NCBI RefSeq assembly: GCF_014199685.1
Contig: NZ_JACHNZ010000042.1
Span: 1-33,695 of the forward strand
Source of the DNA: Sphingosinicella soli
Lineage (GTDB): Bacteria > Pseudomonadota > Alphaproteobacteria > Sphingomonadales > Sphingomonadaceae
Length of the DNA: 33,695 bases
Direction of reading: 5' to 3'
A program made the position numbers and the translations under genes. Positions 6,618 through 14,616 of this stretch are shown here, piece after piece. The notes under the pieces are model-generated. The model made no database searches, was not told the DNA's origin, and saw nothing but the letters and a program-made list of their open reading frames with translations. Every line of letters begins with the position of its first letter. Positions within the stretch are counted from its first letter, which is position 1.

Positions 6618-9005
6618 TCAACGGAAGCGATAGCCGATCCGAAGGCCGTAGGTCACCGGCATGCCCGTGCGGCGATAGCTGGTGTCGGTGACATAGGTCG
6701 CGTCGGTCCAGTAATAGCTGTTGGTGACGTTGCGGCCCCAGATTTCGGCCGACCAGCTGTCGTCGGCCGAGCGCAGCCCCGCCCTGAGGTCGAGCAGTCC
6801 ATAGCCACGGATCCGCTCGAACGACAGGTTGCCGAAATTATTCCTGGTTCCCGACCGATAGGAATAGTCCGCGCCGACATAGGCGCTGGCTGCCTCCGAC
6901 ACCGGCCATTCATAATTGGCGCCCGCCTGAGCCGACCATTTTGGCGAATAGGGGAAGGATTCGCCTTTGAAATTGGCGGTCGAGCCGATCCGGTCGACGT
7001 TGATGAAATCGCCGATCACCCTCGTGTCCAGATAGGTCACCGCGCCACGCAGGGTCAGGCCTTGCGCCACCCGCCACCGGGTCGACAGTTCGAAGCCGTC
7101 AACCTTGGACTTGGGCACGTTAATCAGGCCAAACAACGCGCCGAAAATCACCGGCTCCGGAACGACACCGTTCACCTGCTTGTTGCGATAGTCATAGTGG
7201 AAGTAGGCGGCGTCAATCTGCAGCGAACGATCCAGCAGATAGGCCTTTACACCTGCTTCATAAGCAACGACGGACTCTTGCACAACCGGTGCGGCTGCCA
7301 CCGCCGACAGGAGAGCCGAGGTGGGGAAGGCTCCGGCCTTATAGCCCTTGCTGACATTGGCATAGAACAGCGTATCCGGCGTCACTTTCCAGTCGAGCCC
7401 GGCGCGCCAGGAGATGTTGTCCTGCTTGAGCTGGTCGACGACGAGCCCGGGAGTGAAGCCAGCGTCAAATGTCGCGCAGCCGCCCGGCAACACCGGAACA
7501 AAAGGCGTCGCGTTGGGCAGAACGAAGTTCTTCACGACGAACTGGAAGGCATTGATGCCGGCGGCCCACAGCCCGTCGCCGGTGTCGAAAGTGCATCCTT
7601 CGAAATCGGTGCTTGAATGGGTGTAGCGAACGCCGCCATGCGCGGTCAGCGTGCCGGTGAGCTTATAGCTGAGATTCCCAAACAGGGCCTTGGTGTCGAC
7701 ATCCGATTTCGACTGGTTCTTGATGACGTTCCAATGCGGCGCACCAACCCCGACGAACGAATAGGAAGGCGAGGATACCGAAAGATCGACGAACTGGATG
7801 TCGGTGGTCTTGTCGGACGCATAGCTGCCGCCGATCACCCAGTCGAGGCGCGTGTCCAGCACTTTTCCGCTAAGGCGGAGCTCCTGCGAGAAAGAGCGGC
7901 TTTTACCATCGAGGCTCGTGGTGTTGTTGCTGAGCGCCAGTCCGTCGATGTCGAACACGCTATCACGTATATAGTGGGAATAGGATGAGACCGAGGTGAG
8001 CGTCACCTGATCGCTGATCTCATAGTCGATCCTCGCGGCCGCCTGACGAAAATCCTCATCGGCCCGGGGATCTGCGGGGCCCCAGTCAGCTGCCCGCGCA
8101 TTGCGGGGGGCTAGCGGATAGTTGAGGATGGCGTTCTGCACGTCGACCGGCACGTTCTGCGTGGGATTGGTCAGGGCCACGGGACGCGGGAAGCCGGTCA
8201 GTTGTCCGGCCTGGGTGTCCGAACGATCACGCCAGCCGTTGAGGTTGATGCTCACGGAGAGCCGCTCGGCGGGCGCCCAGTCGAGCAGCAGGCGGACGTT
8301 CTGGAAGCGCCGGTCCCCCAATGTGTCTTTGCGGGTATAGCTCTTCTGCCAAGCCCCGCCTGCATCTGCGTTGAAGGCGAGGCGCGCTTTCAGCGTTTCC
8401 GTCAGCGGACCGCTTATGAAGCCGTTCACATTGATGGCCGTGAAGCGGCCGATGCTTGCCTCGATCCCGGCTTGCAGGGTCGAAGTGGGCTTGGCGGCGA
8501 TGAAGTTCATCGCGCCGCCCGTGGAGTTCTGTCCAAACAGGGTGCCCTGCGGTCCTTTCAGAACCTCGACGCGTTCAAGATCGAGCGTGACGCCCTTCGT
8601 TAGCGCGGAATAGGCCAGCGGGACCTGATCGACATAAGCGCTGACCGTCGGCGGCGCCGACAGTGCGAAGTCGTAATAGCCGACACCACGGATCGTGTAG
8701 GTCGGCGTGCCCGATTGTGACAATCCGAAGCTGAAGCTGGTGTCGACCCTTGCGAAATCGTCGATCGAGCGGATGCCGCTGGTCTTCAGTTGCTCACCGG
8801 TCGCCGCCGTGATCGACATGCCGATATCGCTAAGGCGCTCTGAACGCTTTTGAGCGGTAACGATGATGTCGGCGATCTGACTGTCGGTATCGGTCGTTGC
8901 GCTTGCCTGCGCGGCGGCTGGCGCGGCCTGCACACCCGTCATCATCAGCACTATCAGTGCGATATGGCTTACGCCCTCCCTGCGCTTGTTTTTGATCATA
9001 GGCAT
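6618..9005 (-). CDS. TonB-dependent outer-membrane receptor 1
   Basis: A 795-aa outer-membrane transporter. It has a signal peptide (about residues 1-33, ending AAPAAAQA), a plug domain starting DIIVTAQKRSERLSDIGMSI with IRGVGYYD and VEVLKGPQGTLFGQNSTGGAMNF, then a 22-strand barrel ending in the aromatic C-terminus RIGYRFR needed for BAM insertion. ATG at 9005 has GGGGAG upstream. It belongs to the sphingomonad receptors that sit beside catabolic genes rather than siderophore genes, so uptake of the island's substrate is inferred. Receptor 2 at 24793-27144 is a clear paralogue, with the same plug motifs and a shared Cys pair in an apparent extracellular loop (EGCTF and GGCATF). It is transcribed alone from an IclR-type operator 52 nt upstream and ends at a strong terminator. 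Confidence 0.93.
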   Translation of the reverse strand: MPMIKNKRREGVSHIALIVLMMTGVQAAPAAAQASATTDTDSQIADIIVTAQKRSERLSDIGMSITAATGEQLKTSGIRSIDDFARVDTSFSFGLSQSGTPTYTIRGVGYYDFALSAPPTVSAYVDQVPLAYSALTKGVTLDLERVEVLKGPQGTLFGQNSTGGAMNFIAAKPTSTLQAGIEASIGRFTAINVNGFISGPLTETLKARLAFNADAGGAWQKSYTRKDTLGDRRFQNVRLLLDWAPAERLSVSINLNGWRDRSDTQAGQLTGFPRPVALTNPTQNVPVDVQNAILNYPLAPRNARAADWGPADPRADEDFRQAAARIDYEISDQVTLTSVSSYSHYIRDSVFDIDGLALSNNTTSLDGKSRSFSQELRLSGKVLDTRLDWVIGGSYASDKTTDIQFVDLSVSSPSYSFVGVGAPHWNVIKNQSKSDVDTKALFGNLSYKLTGTLTAHGGVRYTHSSTDFEGCTFDTGDGLWAAGINAFQFVVKNFVLPNATPFVPVLPGGCATFDAGFTPGLVVDQLKQDNISWRAGLDWKVTPDTLFYANVSKGYKAGAFPTSALLSAVAAAPVVQESVVAYEAGVKAYLLDRSLQIDAAYFHYDYRNKQVNGVVPEPVIFGALFGLINVPKSKVDGFELSTRWRVAQGLTLRGAVTYLDTRVIGDFINVDRIGSTANFKGESFPYSPKWSAQAGANYEWPVSEAASAYVGADYSYRSGTRNNFGNLSFERIRGYGLLDLRAGLRSADDSWSAEIWGRNVTNSYYWTDATYVTDTSYRRTGMPVTYGLRIGYRFR

Positions 9006-9057
9006 GATGCTCTCCCCTGTCTGCCAATTAGCGATGTTTTCGCATCGTATAATCAAC

Positions 9058-9092
9058 ATGCTATCATAGCACAATAGGTGCGTTAATAGGTC
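9058..9092. promoter_or_regulatory. IclR-type composite operator, copy 3
   Basis: ATGCTATCATAGCAC (9058-9072) and GTGCGTTAATAGGTC (9078-9092), starts 20 bp apart, 52 nt upstream of TonB receptor 1. Confidence 0.72.
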
Positions 9093-9193
9093 AAAGACAG
9101 CGTTATGTCCGGTTAACGTGTTGATAAATAACGATTAATGCAAGCAGTTGCCCGGCGACCTCCTCAAATTGAAGATTCCGATGATCGCGAAAA

Positions 9194-9228
9194 GTGCTAA
9201 AGTCGCACTTACAGTGCTATATGTTGAC
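9194..9228. promoter_or_regulatory. IclR-type composite operator, copy 4
   Basis: GTGCTAAAGTCGCAC (9194-9208, perfect GTGC-N7-GCAC) and GTGCTATATGTTGAC (9214-9228), starts 20 bp apart, 81 nt before the EthD gene. The divergent 9006-9309 region holds this element and copy 3, one per direction. Confidence 0.75.
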
Positions 9229-9309
9229 GCATTAGCTAAGGCGGTTCTATAGTTTCAGACAGGCGAAGATGATCGCCCGGCAGTTTAAACCATCCAGAGA
9301 GGAAGTTCG

Positions 9310-9990
9310 ATGGCGGGAGTGAAGGTGTTTGTGGGCCTGCCGCGCAAAGCGGACGTGTCCGAGCAGCATTTCCACGACCATTGGCGTCACCCGCATGCGA
9401 CATGGGGCCTCGAGATCGGTGGCCGCAAACATTATGTCCAGAGCCATCGGATCGACACTCCGCACCTTGATGTGTCGCAGCGCCGTTTCGACGGTGTCGC
9501 GGAAATCTGGTTCGATAGCGCGGCCGAGGCTGGCGGCTATTCGCAAGATCCCGTCTACAAGGGCAAGCTCGCACCCGACGAGCCCAGTTTTCTCGATATG
9601 CGCAACGTTCGCTTCCTCGTCGCTGATGAGGAAGTCCTGATGTCAGGCCCGCTCGCGCAAAATGGCGGGCAGCCCGACGACCTGGGATGGCGCGAACAAA
9701 ATCGACCGGTGACAACCAAGTTGCTGCAATTCTTCGATCCCGCGACCGAATGGGCCGGCGAGGACGATCTGGCGCTAGGTGTGGCGCTGGGCGCTTTTAG
9801 GCATGTCCGATGCAGGCCCAACCCATTTGTCCATGCGCGTGGATGCTTCGTATCCGGCGTCAGGGAATTGTGGTGGCCAACCCTGTCGGGGTTCGAACGG
9901 GGCGTGGGGTCATCGCCGGAGGCCTGGCGGCAGCTGCTGTCGGCCAAGACGGTCGCGACGATGCTGGCCACCGCCGAACGGCATTTGTGA
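9310..9990 (+). CDS. EthD-domain protein (dimeric alpha+beta barrel)
   Basis: A 226-aa protein whose N-terminal half has the EthD signature: KVFVGLPRKADVSEQHFHDHWRHPHATWG, followed by the strand pairs FDGVAEIWFDS and FLDMRNVRFLVADEE. The C-terminal half may be a second, degenerate copy of the ferredoxin-like fold. EthD-type proteins include accessory factors of ether degradation and fungal polyketide decarboxylases or monooxygenases that need no cofactor. The start is supported by AGAGGAAG upstream. It is the first gene downstream of an IclR-type operator and is followed after 58 nt by an FMN split-barrel protein. A role in decarboxylating or oxidising a polyphenolic intermediate is possible but inferred. 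Confidence 0.75.
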   Translation: MAGVKVFVGLPRKADVSEQHFHDHWRHPHATWGLEIGGRKHYVQSHRIDTPHLDVSQRRFDGVAEIWFDSAAEAGGYSQDPVYKGKLAPDEPSFLDMRNVRFLVADEEVLMSGPLAQNGGQPDDLGWREQNRPVTTKLLQFFDPATEWAGEDDLALGVALGAFRHVRCRPNPFVHARGCFVSGVRELWWPTLSGFERGVGSSPEAWRQLLSAKTVATMLATAERHL

Positions 9991-10048
9991 AGGTTGGCGC
10001 CTGAGCAATCTAACAATGGAAATGACTGATATAGTAAGGGAGAACGAA

Positions 10049-10504
10049 ATGCTTCCGACCCGCGAGGCACTGACCATGCCCGACACCATCCAGCAGTTGG
10101 TGAATGGCGCGCTGGAGGACGGTAATCCACTGCTGCTCGCGGTCGTCGAAAGGCAGGGGAGGCCTTCGCTGTCCTATCGCGGGTCGGCGCAGGTCTATGA
10201 TGCAGGCAGCATCGGACTGTGGGTGCGCAATGTCGGGGGTGAGACGCTAGCGGCGATCACCGCCAATCCGCATGTCGCATTGATGTACCGCTCCGCGACG
10301 ATCCCGATGTTGCAGTTCAAGGGTCGCGCACGGATCACTAGTGATGCCGCCGAACGGACGCGCATCTTTGAACTTTCTCCATCGCGCGAACGCGATGCCG
10401 ATCCGGAGCGTCGCGGCGTCGCGGTGCTTATCGATCTTGACTCGGTGGAAGGTGTTCAAGGCTTCGTCGATGGTAAGCCCGACTATATCCGCATCGGCAG
10501 TTGA
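10049..10504 (+). CDS. Pyridoxamine 5'-phosphate oxidase-like FMN split-barrel protein
   Basis: A 151-aa protein of the PNPOx-like split-barrel superfamily. It shows LLLAVVERQGRPSLSYRGSAQVYDAGSIGLWVRN, ANPHVALMYRSA and LQFKGRARITSD, the strands that form the FMN or F420 pocket. Members reduce flavins, quinones or other conjugated double bonds, or bind haem. The ATG at 10049 is chosen over in-frame ATGs at 10016 and 10022 because AAGGGAG lies 6 nt upstream. It follows EthD on the same strand. It could supply a reduction step, or reduced flavin for the island's flavin-dependent monooxygenase, whose own reductase is not seen; this last idea is speculation. Confidence 0.75.
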   Translation: MLPTREALTMPDTIQQLVNGALEDGNPLLLAVVERQGRPSLSYRGSAQVYDAGSIGLWVRNVGGETLAAITANPHVALMYRSATIPMLQFKGRARITSDAAERTRIFELSPSRERDADPERRGVAVLIDLDSVEGVQGFVDGKPDYIRIGS

Positions 10505-10528
10505 GAATCGTTTCTGCCGAAGCGCTGA

Positions 10529-10855
10529 CTATAGCAGAGCGGCGACCAATGCGCCGATGAAGACGATGCAGCCCGGCGTCTTCTTCCACTCGCCGTGCCA
10601 ACCGAGGGTCCCGAATGCGGCCAATGTGATTAGCATAGCAAGGGCGATGCCGTAGACGCGGCCGTCCGGCCACAGCATCAGCGCTGCCGCGGCCGCGTCG
10701 AGCAGCGCGGTCACATAATGGAAACCCGCTGGATAGCCCCACTGGGCATAGGCGGCGCGCACGGCCTGCGGCCCAACGAGGTTGACGACGGCGCCGCCCG
10801 CGAACGCGGCAGCCAGCAGCAGGGTAATCATATGCTGCACCGCTTCGAATGCCAT
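10529..10855 (-). CDS. Small DoxX-like membrane protein
   Basis: A 108-aa protein with four predicted membrane segments: MITLLLAAAFAGGAVVNLVG, FHYVTALLDAAAAALMLW, YGIALAMLITLAAFGTLG and CIVFIGALVAALL. The loop AAYAQWGYPAGFHYVTALLD fits the DoxX-like family (small integral membrane proteins near oxidoreductase and catabolic genes). It lies 111 nt downstream of the SCP2 gene on the same strand and ends 24 nt from the convergent FMN protein. Its function is unknown; a membrane redox or permeability role is only a guess. Confidence 0.75.
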   Translation of the reverse strand: MAFEAVQHMITLLLAAAFAGGAVVNLVGPQAVRAAYAQWGYPAGFHYVTALLDAAAAALMLWPDGRVYGIALAMLITLAAFGTLGWHGEWKKTPGCIVFIGALVAALL

Positions 10856-10966
10856 GAGGATGTCTCTTTTGTCAGGGCGCGACAGGGCGGGCGCAATGCG
10901 CGGCGGCTTGTCGCAATGGCTCGCCGCATTCCGATGGCCGCGGAGAGCGGCCGCGGAACCGCGAGG

Positions 10967-11311
10967 TCAGTCGCCGAATATCTGGGCCAGCAACATCGCT
11001 TTGCTGTTGTCGCCCTCAAGGGTGATGAGCCCGCTCACATAGGCTTCGCCGCCATCCAGATCATGCGTGCCGAGACGAACGAGAATCTCATCATCGACAT
11101 AGATAACGACGTCGGGATTCGGATGCTGGCCTTCCTGCGCCGCGCCGGTACCATCCTTGGCTTCGATCCACCATTTGCCGCCTGCATCCCCCGCTACATC
11201 GAAGGCGAAGACCGAGGTGATTCCTTCGCTGCGCGATGGATCGTTACGAAGCGCTGTATCGAGTTCGCGCATCAGTTCGGCCGGGGTGGTGGGTTGAGTA
11301 GCGCTCGCCAT
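10967..11311 (-). CDS. SCP2 sterol-carrier-domain protein
   Basis: A 114-aa stand-alone SCP2-like domain: SVFAFDVAGDAGGKWWIEAKDG, NPDVVIYVDDEILVRL, GGEAYVSGLITLEGDNSKAMLLAQIFG. This fold has a hydrophobic tunnel that binds sterols, fatty acyls or other bulky apolar molecules. The ATG at 11311 is preferred because GGGAAAG lies 5 nt upstream; in-frame codons further out (11323, 11392) lack this. It is divergent from the homogentisate-dioxygenase-like cupin and probably shares the operator region at 11478-11512. Carriage of a hydrophobic substrate or intermediate would suit a pathway for a large aromatic compound (inference). Confidence 0.8.
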   Translation of the reverse strand: MASATQPTTPAELMRELDTALRNDPSRSEGITSVFAFDVAGDAGGKWWIEAKDGTGAAQEGQHPNPDVVIYVDDEILVRLGTHDLDGGEAYVSGLITLEGDNSKAMLLAQIFGD

Positions 11312-11477
11312 GATCTTTCCCATTGTGATTGAGTCGGTGCCGGACTGTCCGCCAGCAAGGTTCATTGCTAGCCGGCACGACGTTTTGGTCAAGAGAAATA
11401 CAAGCTATAATCGGTTATTGCAGAAATATCGTTCAATAAGTATTTGATATAATTATATTTATATATAAATAATATCC

Positions 11478-11512
11478 GAACTATATTCGCACATAACGTG
11501 CGATATTGACAC
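11478..11512. promoter_or_regulatory. IclR-type composite operator, copy 5
   Basis: GAACTATATTCGCAC (11478-11492) and GTGCGATATTGACAC (11498-11512), starts 20 bp apart, in the 352-nt divergent region between SCP2 and the cupin. That region is otherwise an AT-rich tract (about 11395-11487) without a gene. A weaker isolated box, AAGCTATAATCGGTT, lies at 11402-11416 and could serve SCP2. Confidence 0.72.
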
Positions 11513-11663
11513 AATGATGATCTGGCTTATGGTGTGGAGCCAGTCCGAGGCCGATGTGAAGATGATCGCGAGATCGTCGCACATATCGTGCTGGCTGCGC
11601 CGTTAGTTGCTGGCTCCCGACTGATCCGGGCCCGGCATGTCGAATATTAAATCGGAGAGAATG

Positions 11664-12725
11664 ATGTCCACGGCCGATACGCCGGGCCACAAGGGCCCGC
11701 CACCAGGGCTGCATCTTTACACCCGCGACGGTTTCGTCGGTAAGATGTGCGTCGCGATCCGCCCGCACATGATCTACGAATATAGCGCTGTCGATGGCCC
11801 GCATGCACCGCGCCGGCTCAATGTTGGCGCGATCGCGGCGACCGATCGCGATGATCCGTGGGCCTTGCCGACGCCGATCGCATCGAACCGCGAGGGCGTC
11901 GTGGTGAGCGTTTCGGCGCGGTCCGCCGAGATGCCGTACGTCTTTCGCAATGTCGAATGCGACGAGATCCATTTCATCCAGGCGGGCGAGATCGAATTTA
12001 TCACCGACTTCGGCGTCCTACAGGCCGGGCCGGGAGATTTCGTCGCGCTGGGGCGGACGATCACCTATCGGGTTCGGCCCCTTACCCCTTCAACGCTGCG
12101 CATCGTGGTTGAGACACCTGAGGTTCTCGATCTAGCGCCGCCCGCACCTTTCGGGATGGTCAACCAGGGGCGCGATGTGAAGCGTCCCACGCTGATCGAT
12201 CTGCCCGAGGAAGGCGCCGAACTCTGGCTCAAATCGTTCGATGGCGTGACGCGTTATAGGGTGCCGCGCAATCCGCTGGCCTGCAAGGCGGTGATCGACG
12301 GGACGCCCCCCGCATGGAAGCTGAACCTGCGCGCGATCGCGCCGCTCGCCTATCCGACATCGGGTGGTCCCCCAGCGCAATTCTGTCAGTCGTCGACGGC
12401 CGACATCATGTTCTACACACTCAGCTCACGCCCGCCGGCAGGCCGGCCGCCGCAGCATCATAATGCCGATTATGACGAACTTATTTTCTACTTCGAGGGG
12501 CCCGGCGCCTATGGCGCGATGACCGATCCCGGCGACATGATCTGGACGCCGAAGGGCGTTACCCACTGGGGCCCTACCGAACATGTGGCGGAAGGCTATT
12601 TCGCCTGGCTGCTCGAAACGCGTGGGACGATGCGGCTTACCGACGCCGCCCTTGCGGCGGGCTCGGCGATGGAGACGGGGAGCTTCGGCCTGCAGGTCGC
12701 CTTCGCTCCATCGCCCAGCGCCTGA
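11664..12725 (+). CDS. Homogentisate 1,2-dioxygenase-like bicupin
   Basis: A 353-aa bicupin resembling homogentisate 1,2-dioxygenase (HgmA), which opens a hydroquinone ring with Fe(II) and O2. The N-terminal cupin shows NVECDEIHFIQAGEIEFITDFG then GPGDFVALGRTITYRV. The C-terminal cupin keeps the likely iron ligands: H266 (QHHNADYDE), E272 and H301 (PKGVTHWGP), spaced 6 and 35 residues, close to the His-Glu-His spacing of the human enzyme. It is shorter than canonical HgmA (about 430 aa), so the substrate may differ. ATG 11664 is preferred to 11661 or 11637 because of the GGAGAGA spacing. It is co-transcribed with a flavin monooxygenase 14 nt downstream, consistent with hydroxylation followed by ring cleavage. 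Confidence 0.8.
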   Translation: MSTADTPGHKGPPPGLHLYTRDGFVGKMCVAIRPHMIYEYSAVDGPHAPRRLNVGAIAATDRDDPWALPTPIASNREGVVVSVSARSAEMPYVFRNVECDEIHFIQAGEIEFITDFGVLQAGPGDFVALGRTITYRVRPLTPSTLRIVVETPEVLDLAPPAPFGMVNQGRDVKRPTLIDLPEEGAELWLKSFDGVTRYRVPRNPLACKAVIDGTPPAWKLNLRAIAPLAYPTSGGPPAQFCQSSTADIMFYTLSSRPPAGRPPQHHNADYDELIFYFEGPGAYGAMTDPGDMIWTPKGVTHWGPTEHVAEGYFAWLLETRGTMRLTDAALAAGSAMETGSFGLQVAFAPSPSA

Positions 12726-12739
12726 AAGGTCACATCGAC

Positions 12740-13954
12740 ATGATAAACCTATCCCTCCTGGAGCCACATCCAGACGTGCCGTCTGCCGACCAGCTCGTCG
12801 CCGACGCGCGCAAGCTGATCCCTATGCTGAAGGCACAGGCCGCGGATATTGAACGCGAACGCCGCGTCCCCGCCGACGTAATCTCGGCGCTTGCTGACAT
12901 CGGTCTGTTCAAACTGCTCCAGCCTCGTCGGTTCGGTGGTTACGAATACGGCTTTACCGAGTTTGTCCGCCTCAATCTCGAATTGGGGCAGGGGTGCGGC
13001 AGCACCGCGTGGTGTGCGACGATCGCGATGATCCATAATTGGCTGGTGGCGCTATATCCACTCGAAGCTCAGCAGGATGTGTGGAGCGACAGGGACGCGA
13101 TGGTCACCGGTGCATATGCGCCGAACGGGACGTGCGAGGCGGTGGCCGGGGGGTATCGGATTACCGGCCGCTGGTCGTTCGCCAGCAATTGCGACAATTC
13201 GACCTGGGCGGTGGTCTGCTCGATGCTCCCCCCGGCGGGGGACGGAGGAGCGCCGGTCCCCGGCTGGATGCTCGTACCACGCAGCGACTTTGAGATCGAA
13301 GACACCTGGTTCTCCGCAGGCATGGCCGGTACGGGCAGCAAGACCATAAGGATCGACGCGCCGATAACGGTCCCCGCATATCGTGTCTTGACAGTCCCGG
13401 TGATCAATTCGGGCGACGCGCCGGGCAGTCATGTCCACGCCAATCCGCTTTACCGCCTGAGTTTTACCGGCGCGGCGCCCTTCACCTTGTCATCGGTGCC
13501 GGTGGGTATCGCGAAAGGCGCCTTGGAAGATTTCACTACAATGGCCCGTGACAAGATGGCGAGCTGGGCCGGCGGCCCGCCGCGCCCCATGGCCGGCTTG
13601 CACAATGTACAGATTGCCATTGCGGATGCCGCTGCGGCTATCGATGCGGCGGAACTGCTGCTGTTGCGCGATACCCGTCATATGACCTCACGGCTGGCTA
13701 TCGGTGATCTGCCGACGCTGGATGACCGGCTGATGTTTCGCCGCGACCACAGTTATGCCGCCACCCAATCGGCGCACGCTGCCACGGTGTTGTTCGAGGC
13801 GCTCGGCGCCAATGGCGGCGACCTCGGATCGCCGATCCAGCGGGCGTGGCGCGATACGAACGTCGCCGCGCGGCACATCAGCCTCGCATGGGCGACAACG
13901 GGCGCGATGTATGGGCGGCACCAGCTGGGTCTGAAGCCCGACGGGACATTCTAG
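12740..13954 (+). CDS. Group D flavin-dependent monooxygenase, acyl-CoA dehydrogenase fold (HsaA/HpaB-like)
   Basis: A 404-aa protein with an acyl-CoA dehydrogenase-type N-terminal helical domain (residues 15-115, including LADIGLFKLLQPRRFGGYEYGFTEF), a middle beta domain (GGYRITGRWSFASNCDNSTWAVV; TGSKTIRIDAPITVPAYR) and a C-terminal helical domain. TGRWSFASNCDNSTW and the late HMTSRLAIGD / RRDHSYAATQSAHAA segments match two-component phenol hydroxylases such as HsaA and C2-type 4-hydroxyphenylacetate hydroxylase. These use reduced flavin delivered by a separate reductase, so true acyl-CoA dehydrogenation is less likely. No dedicated reductase is seen nearby. It follows the cupin by 14 nt in one operon and would hydroxylate an aromatic ring before cleavage. 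Confidence 0.83.
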   Translation: MINLSLLEPHPDVPSADQLVADARKLIPMLKAQAADIERERRVPADVISALADIGLFKLLQPRRFGGYEYGFTEFVRLNLELGQGCGSTAWCATIAMIHNWLVALYPLEAQQDVWSDRDAMVTGAYAPNGTCEAVAGGYRITGRWSFASNCDNSTWAVVCSMLPPAGDGGAPVPGWMLVPRSDFEIEDTWFSAGMAGTGSKTIRIDAPITVPAYRVLTVPVINSGDAPGSHVHANPLYRLSFTGAAPFTLSSVPVGIAKGALEDFTTMARDKMASWAGGPPRPMAGLHNVQIAIADAAAAIDAAELLLLRDTRHMTSRLAIGDLPTLDDRLMFRRDHSYAATQSAHAATVLFEALGANGGDLGSPIQRAWRDTNVAARHISLAWATTGAMYGRHQLGLKPDGTF

Positions 13955-13981
13955 GACTGCACACCGATTGCTTTAAGATAT

Positions 13982-14016
13982 GTGCGATATTAGCACTTAT
14001 AATGCTATATTGACAC
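13982..14016. promoter_or_regulatory. IclR-type composite operator, copy 6
   Basis: GTGCGATATTAGCAC (13982-13996, perfect arms) and ATGCTATATTGACAC (14002-14016), starts 20 bp apart, 45 nt before the six-gene operon that starts at 14062. Confidence 0.75.
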
Positions 14017-14061
14017 AGTTGGGTATCTAGAGCATCGCGTTGAAAATCAATCGGAGACGAG

Positions 14062-14616
14062 ATGTCCACGCTTCATCGATTCGAGTTTGACGAGCTTCCG
14101 AAGGAGATCGGCGACCGTCTCGCGCCCCGGGTGACTCGGCTGGGCTATCTAGGAGAGTTCTTCAAATGCGCCGCGCATCAGCCGGAAGCGCTTGCCGCAT
14201 TCATCGACTTCACCGAGGCCGGCAAGAAGGGGCTGCCCGATAACCTAGTCGAATTGATCGCCTTGAGCTGCGCGGTCTGGATGGGCAATGATTACGAGCG
14301 AAATCAGCATGAGCGTCTGTGCATCAAGCTCGGCTTTCACCGCGAGTGGGTAGCTGCAGTCGAGCGGTTGAAGCCGGCGGAGGAACCGCTGCTGGGCGAT
14401 GACGAGCGATCTATCCAACGGCTCGTCCTGTCAATGTTGGAAACGCGCGGCAAGGACAGCGGCGCGCTTTTCGACGAAGCTATCCACCGGTTGGGTGAGG
14501 CCCCTGCGATAGCCGTTCTGATGGTTGTAGGCCGGTATGTCGTCCACGCCTTATTAGTGAACAGTCTTGGCCTTGCGCCACCTGTGCCGTCGATCTTCGC
14601 GGAGGTGGAGGCGTGA
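14062..14616 (+). CDS. Carboxymuconolactone decarboxylase (CMD)/AhpD-family protein, variant active site
   Basis: A 184-aa all-helical protein with the CMD core ELIALSCAVWMGNDYERNQHERLCIKLGF. E64 and H83 occupy the family's conserved positions. Where many members have Cys in the NC-x-YEW-x3-H motif, this one has Asp (D77), so AhpD-type thiol peroxidase chemistry is unlikely; C70 is the only nearby cysteine. Decarboxylase or lactone-processing chemistry is possible. It is the first gene of a tightly packed operon (14062-19843) behind an IclR-type operator, with CGGAGACGAG as ribosome binding site. Its stop overlaps the GTG start of the next gene (GTGA), indicating translational coupling. Confidence 0.75.
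   Translation: MSTLHRFEFDELPKEIGDRLAPRVTRLGYLGEFFKCAAHQPEALAAFIDFTEAGKKGLPDNLVELIALSCAVWMGNDYERNQHERLCIKLGFHREWVAAVERLKPAEEPLLGDDERSIQRLVLSMLETRGKDSGALFDEAIHRLGEAPAIAVLMVVGRYVVHALLVNSLGLAPPVPSIFAEVEA

Noticed and set aside
6585-7616. 343-codon plus-strand frame opposite TonB receptor 1
   Set aside because: Composition is that of an antisense frame; the receptor with signal peptide, plug and barrel is certain on the other strand.
12740-13954. Annotation as a true acyl-CoA dehydrogenase
   Set aside because: The motifs and pairing with a ring-cleavage cupin fit group D flavin hydroxylases better, and no CoA-ligase or beta-oxidation genes are nearby.
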